From NCBI GenBank assembly GCA_004151065.3, contig NWUY0300049901.1:19426-30014 (forward strand): DNA of 10,589 bases. The letters run 5' to 3'. Positions 7,111 through 10,589 of this stretch are shown here, piece after piece. The stretch comes from Larix sibirica. Lineage: Eukaryota > Streptophyta > Pinopsida > Pinales > Pinaceae. Below the pieces are notes generated by a model. It was not told the DNA's origin. It searched no databases and saw only the letters and a list, made by a program, of their open reading frames with translations. The position numbers were made by a program, and so were the translations under genes. Every line of letters starts with the position of its first letter. Positions within the stretch are counted from its first letter, which is position 1.

Positions 7111-8550
7111 TTGTTCTTATATAGCTTAGATTTAAATTTGGCTAAATCGACCATGAAGATTACAGTGCTGCAGTTAGTCTTTACATTATTTTTTGTGCTA
7201 TGGATCATTTTGCAACATCATACAGTAGATGACAAGGACATGGCATTGATCAAGTGGAAGATTTCAAGCTCCTCAAGTGTATTCAGTAATTGCATTTGGA
7301 TACCTCAGATTCACATGATTGTTTTCGCACTGGTTGTTGTTCTCCTTTACACAAACGAAGGCATGCCATCAATGAAGACTTATCGAATGAAGGCAATACT
7401 TCTTGTATCTTCTTTATCGTAACAAATGCAGAAGCAAGTCATGGCGAATAGGAAATAATGCTGCCATGATCAGTGATTTGCAGTCACAGTCAAGGTGTAA
7501 GATTCTTCTATCATGTAACCATGAATATTTTCCTGGAACAAATAATTGTATAGTTTCATTAAATGGAACTATCATCCAAGTAGCGACAGCATTTTATCTC
7601 ATTCTCATCAAATTACTCGACGATGGTAATGGATGACATTAGTTTGGATCTCAAAACAAATGAAGATAGATTTATTGTTCCAAATAATGTGTGTGGGGTC
7701 TCGATCGGGAGGAGGACGAGTTCTTTATTTCCTTCGAAATAATCAACAGTTCCAATCTATGCATATAATAGTTCAGAAATGAAGAATTGGCAGCAAATTA
7801 TCTCTTCGAGCATGGTGGTGAATATGAAGTTTTTCTCCATCGTATCTTCTGTGACGTGTCTCAAGTCTTATTATATTGACAAAGTTGAAAAGTTCTGGAA
7901 GATGAAAGATGCTGCTGTAAATGTACAAGTCTACAATTCTGCGATTGCGAGACATATCAAAACTATATATCGTTAGAGGATTTACCAATCTTATCCTGAG
8001 AGCAATATATATTCAGCCAGGATTGAACAAATGGCAACGCCTCACTTAGAGGATTTACATGATGCACTTAAGAAAACAATACCCACTATTACTAAGCTCT
8101 TCGACTGTGAATCTCAAGAAATACTGAGCCCTGCAGTCTCTTTACAGAAAATATGCTTGGACGTCCTCACTCATTTTTGGACATGATATTGAACGCTACA
8201 ATCATAGTATTTTCAGATTACGTGGACATACACCAGCTAGTGGGAAAGAGTTGGTTCGTAGGTTTCCTTGTTTACACGTTGCATCGACTCATAGTTGTGA
8301 CAAAACCATTTGTATAGTTTGAAAGTTCAAAGATGCTTATTATTTCAAGTTTCAAGGGATTGAGTATTTCATGTTTGACTTCGAGGAATGCGCAAAATTA
8401 TAAAAAAATGTGAATGAAGAAACTGTATCAAGAAGGACATTCCTCAAGGACCATTTCTACAAACATCCGGGCATCTGTGGAAAAGAACTTAGTAAAAAAA
8501 AATGTTTAACTGAAGAGCTACCATCCGAGCAAAAAGCTGAATATACGTGA
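7111..8550 (+). pseudogene. Decayed protein-coding region, family unassigned (weak IRE1-sensor resemblance)
   Basis: Long open stretches follow one another in successive + frames with short overlaps: 7111-7422, then 7403-7636, then 7623-8183 (stops only at 7740 and 7974), then about 8158-8547 (stops only at 8320 and 8401, ending at TGA 8548). In DNA this AT-rich, random sequence would give several times more stops, so I infer one former coding exon with about three frameshifts and four nonsense changes. An ATG at 7153 opens a hydrophobic N-terminus (MKITVLQLVFTLFFVLW) like a signal peptide or anchor, with a TATA-like TTATATAG about 35 nt before it. Segments 'SLNGTIIQV' (7556-7582), 'GVSIG' (7695-7709) and 'LKSYYIDKVEKFW' (near 7860-7900) faintly recall the luminal sensor of plant IRE1, from memory only. 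The last part is Lys/Cys-rich. I do not recognise the family with confidence. Confidence 0.45.
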
Positions 8551-9770
8551 CTGCATAATTTGCAGAAGTTTGGAAATTATGAATGGAGTTAAGTTGAGTG
8601 AAGATTTTATGACCTTGCAGCTCATGGAAACACTCCACTTTGTTTACCACATTGTTTACGTTGCCATATAGATTAGCATGAGAATAAATGTGCCTTTGTG
8701 AGAAAGGACCATCACAATTTTTCCATAGAGATTCTTCACTATTTATCATGGATGAACTATAATATAAATTCGCAGACAAGATATATTAAGGGGAACAACA
8801 GATACACATGGAAGTTCATACCGAAAGCAGGGATACTGGAATAAGGAAAAAAAAGTTACACGTTGCAATGAAATCGCTAGAAATTTGGAATGGATGCTTC
8901 TTTCATTAACATTTCCTTTAATTCCTCCAGGCCATGACTACGGATCTCTACTGGATCACGTAGTTGGTGCAACATGGCCACACTAAACGAAGAATTGATC
9001 ACCCAACTTGAAAGTCGACAGTGAAAGTTATTCTAGAAGCATTTTGAACCAACAACAAAGACACTGGAACATGCCATTGTAGGTGAAGCCTTATAGGGAA
9101 AACGTATAAGACTTTTCCACTCAGATCTATTTACTAAAACTACTTTAGAAATATTCTTGGTGAATTTATACAATTTTTAGTTTTTCCCCTGCTTTGCAAA
9201 AAGCTCCTTACATTGAAACCCAGTCCTCCAGGTTTCTTGAGAAATAAAAGACCAAGTAATCATTACTTATTACTGATTGCTAATACAGAGGCAGGCATTT
9301 CAATGCTTCTATCTTTGGTTCACTAGTTTAAATTAAAAAGGGTTAGTGAAGTTGCCAATGAGCATGTTCGGCAAGTAATCTTATTTATCCTCCTTCAATA
9401 TTAGAACATGTTCTAACTTATTTGTAAGTGTCTATTCCTATAAGAACTGCACTTTTTCCAAACAAATTTTGCAAGCTTTTACAGGAATACAATGTTTATA
9501 AACAATTTTAATGTATACTCAGCTGAGAGGATAGTACATATTTGAAGGCTATATAATGTGCAGCAATTTTTAAAGATCCCTCCGAGAGAATGTTCCATGT
9601 TATTCAACTTAACCAAACTTAAACCATAAAAAGAACCAAGGTCGTTATTTGTTGAACCAAGATAGTTCCAAAATAATTGTATACAATAATTCCTAAGCTT
9701 ATTCTCTTAAATAATATACTTGTGAATTTGAAGGAAATAGTGAGGGCGTAGACTCTTTTCTTTCATGCAA
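8551..9770. other. Intergenic or intronic sequence, nothing assignable
   Basis: I see no convincing gene on either strand. Open frames are short, and the longest minus-strand one (8489-8779) has no recognisable motif. A pyrimidine-rich stretch ending in CCAG at about 8917-8931 looks like a splice acceptor, but what follows has no recognisable coding content. The stretch could include introns of the NEK-type pseudogene downstream, whose N-terminal exons I could not find. Confidence 0.5.
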
Positions 9771-9868
9771 AGATATCTATGGCAAGGATACTTATCATTG
9801 AGAAGAAGTAATTACCATTTTTGTTGTTTCAGTCAGTAGGAACCGATTATTATAATTTGGCTACGCAG

Positions 9869-10540
9869 GTTGTCGGTACTCCAAACTACATGTGTCCTGA
9901 CTCCTGAGCTTCTTGTGGATATTCCTTAAGGCTTCAAACCAGAAATTTGGTCACTAGGTGCATTATATCTTTCTTTATTTTGTTCGGTTTTCTAAAGTCT
10001 ATGTGACCATTGCTCCCATGTTTATCTCATAAATGTTTAGCAATTTTTATTAGACATTTTACACTTTTATATGTGCGTTTGCGGGCCATTGTATGCTTGA
10101 GATAATTGCTTATCGACCTGCATTCAGAGCATTTATGAGCTCCTCTTTGTATATGGATAATGGCTTGATGGTGCTTGCAATATTCTTGATCAATATCCTT
10201 CTTATATATGATCATCTGATCTGGAGTGTTATTGTAGGTCTTGTATGAGTTGTACTTCTAAGCTGCAAATTCTGTCTAGATATTTAAAGTTGTAAAGTAT
10301 TACTAACACATATTGAAAATGAAATGTATACCAACATTATGCTTTTACACTTTTCCTAGTTTTAGTGTTTTAAATTCTAACTATGATTTATTATTGATTA
10401 ATGATCTATGTTGACAACCAATTGGAGAAATAATTAAACAAAGGTATTACTCTTTTTTCTTTTTCAGAATATAGTGGGACTCATTAGTAAGATAAATCGT
10501 TCACCTAGCATCATGTAATTTTCGTCCATGTAAGTGACTA
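9869..10540 (+). pseudogene. NEK-family Ser/Thr kinase pseudogene fragment (three exon-like blocks)
   Basis: Three blocks match consecutive parts of the plant NEK kinase domain C-lobe. Block 1 (9869-9959) follows TACGCAG and reads VVGTPNYMCP, then after a 7-nt insertion (9899-9905) ELLVDIP, a TAA at 9927-9929 where Tyr is expected, then GFKPEIWSLG: the activation-loop end and subdomains VIII-IX. Block 2 (10090-10134) reads CMLEIIAYRPAFRAF. Block 3 (10468-10515) follows TTTTTCAG and reads NIVGLISKINRSPSIM, then a stop at 10516. NEK kinases act in microtubule and cell-growth control. The order and the gaps of about 130 and 333 nt fit introns, so this is a decayed gene copy rather than a processed retrocopy. 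After block 2 the expected GT donor reads AT. A possible relic of the DFG-region exon lies near 9775-9805. The fragment may continue past the window end. Confidence 0.8.
10135..10467 (+). other. Probable relic intron of the NEK pseudogene
   Basis: This T/A-rich stretch lies between kinase blocks 2 and 3. It ends in a strong acceptor (tcttttttctttttcag, 10451-10467). Its first bases are ATGAG where GTGAG would be expected after an 'RAF' codon boundary, so the donor appears mutated. The short minus-strand open frame at 10027-10215 crosses block 2 antisense and is not a gene. Confidence 0.5.
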
Positions 10541-10589
10541 TTTATTATTTGGGATTTTTTTTTTTATAAATAAATTAGCAACAACCACA

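Noticed and set aside
8220-8510. IRE1 kinase domain
   Set aside because: 'FQGIEYFMFDFEECA' loosely resembles the IRE1 'GVEYDxDFVYLxLERC' segment, but the catalytic loop, DFG and KEN domain are not found downstream, so no kinase call was made.
8489-8779. 96-codon minus-strand ORF
   Set aside because: No recognised motif, overlaps the end of the + strand decayed coding region, and such lengths occur by chance.
1-10589. LTR retrotransposon, viral insert, CRISPR array, tRNA or rRNA
   Set aside because: No long terminal repeats, integrase, gag, capsid, regular spacer array or RNA-gene folds were seen.

Overview
The window looks like nuclear DNA from a flowering plant. The evidence is an L1-clade LINE of the angiosperm type (ORF1 with DUF4283 and a zinc knuckle; ORF2 with endonuclease, reverse transcriptase, zf-RVT and a C-terminal RNase H), AT-rich intergenic sequence, intron-like boundaries (pyrimidine tract plus CAG), and remnants of a NEK-type kinase gene. 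There are no bacterial operons, RNA genes or CRISPR arrays. The species cannot be named from the sequence.

Layout. Positions 1-504 are a G/T-rich leader with degenerate internal repeats, a small hairpin and splice-acceptor-like motifs, probably LINE 5' UTR. Positions 505-2043 are LINE ORF1 and 2043-6161 are ORF2; the two meet at a TAATG stop/start overlap. Positions 6162-6388 are the LINE 3' UTR, with two adjacent inverted repeats and a short A-tract. Positions 6389-7110 are AT-rich intergenic DNA with a diverged direct repeat and a perfect 21-bp tandem duplication. Positions 7111-8550 form an unassigned decayed coding region: long open stretches in successive + frames with few stops. Positions 8551-9770 show nothing I can assign. 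Positions 9869-10540 hold three exon-like blocks of a broken NEK-family Ser/Thr kinase gene.

The LINE is nearly full length but dead. Five in-frame stops (1330, 1435, 2782, 2869, 3661) and three single-base frameshifts (about 2369, 2569 and 4594) break the two ORFs. The first zinc-knuckle cysteine is Phe, and the last RNase H acidic position is Asn. All other hallmark catalytic motifs are visible. An intact element would make an RNA-binding ORF1 protein and an ORF2 protein that nicks the target, reverse-transcribes its RNA and may remove RNA from the hybrid.

I found no convincing new system. The items most worth a second look are the unassigned decayed gene at 7111-8550, the NEK pseudogene, the TAATG junction, and the leader and 3' UTR structures of the LINE.
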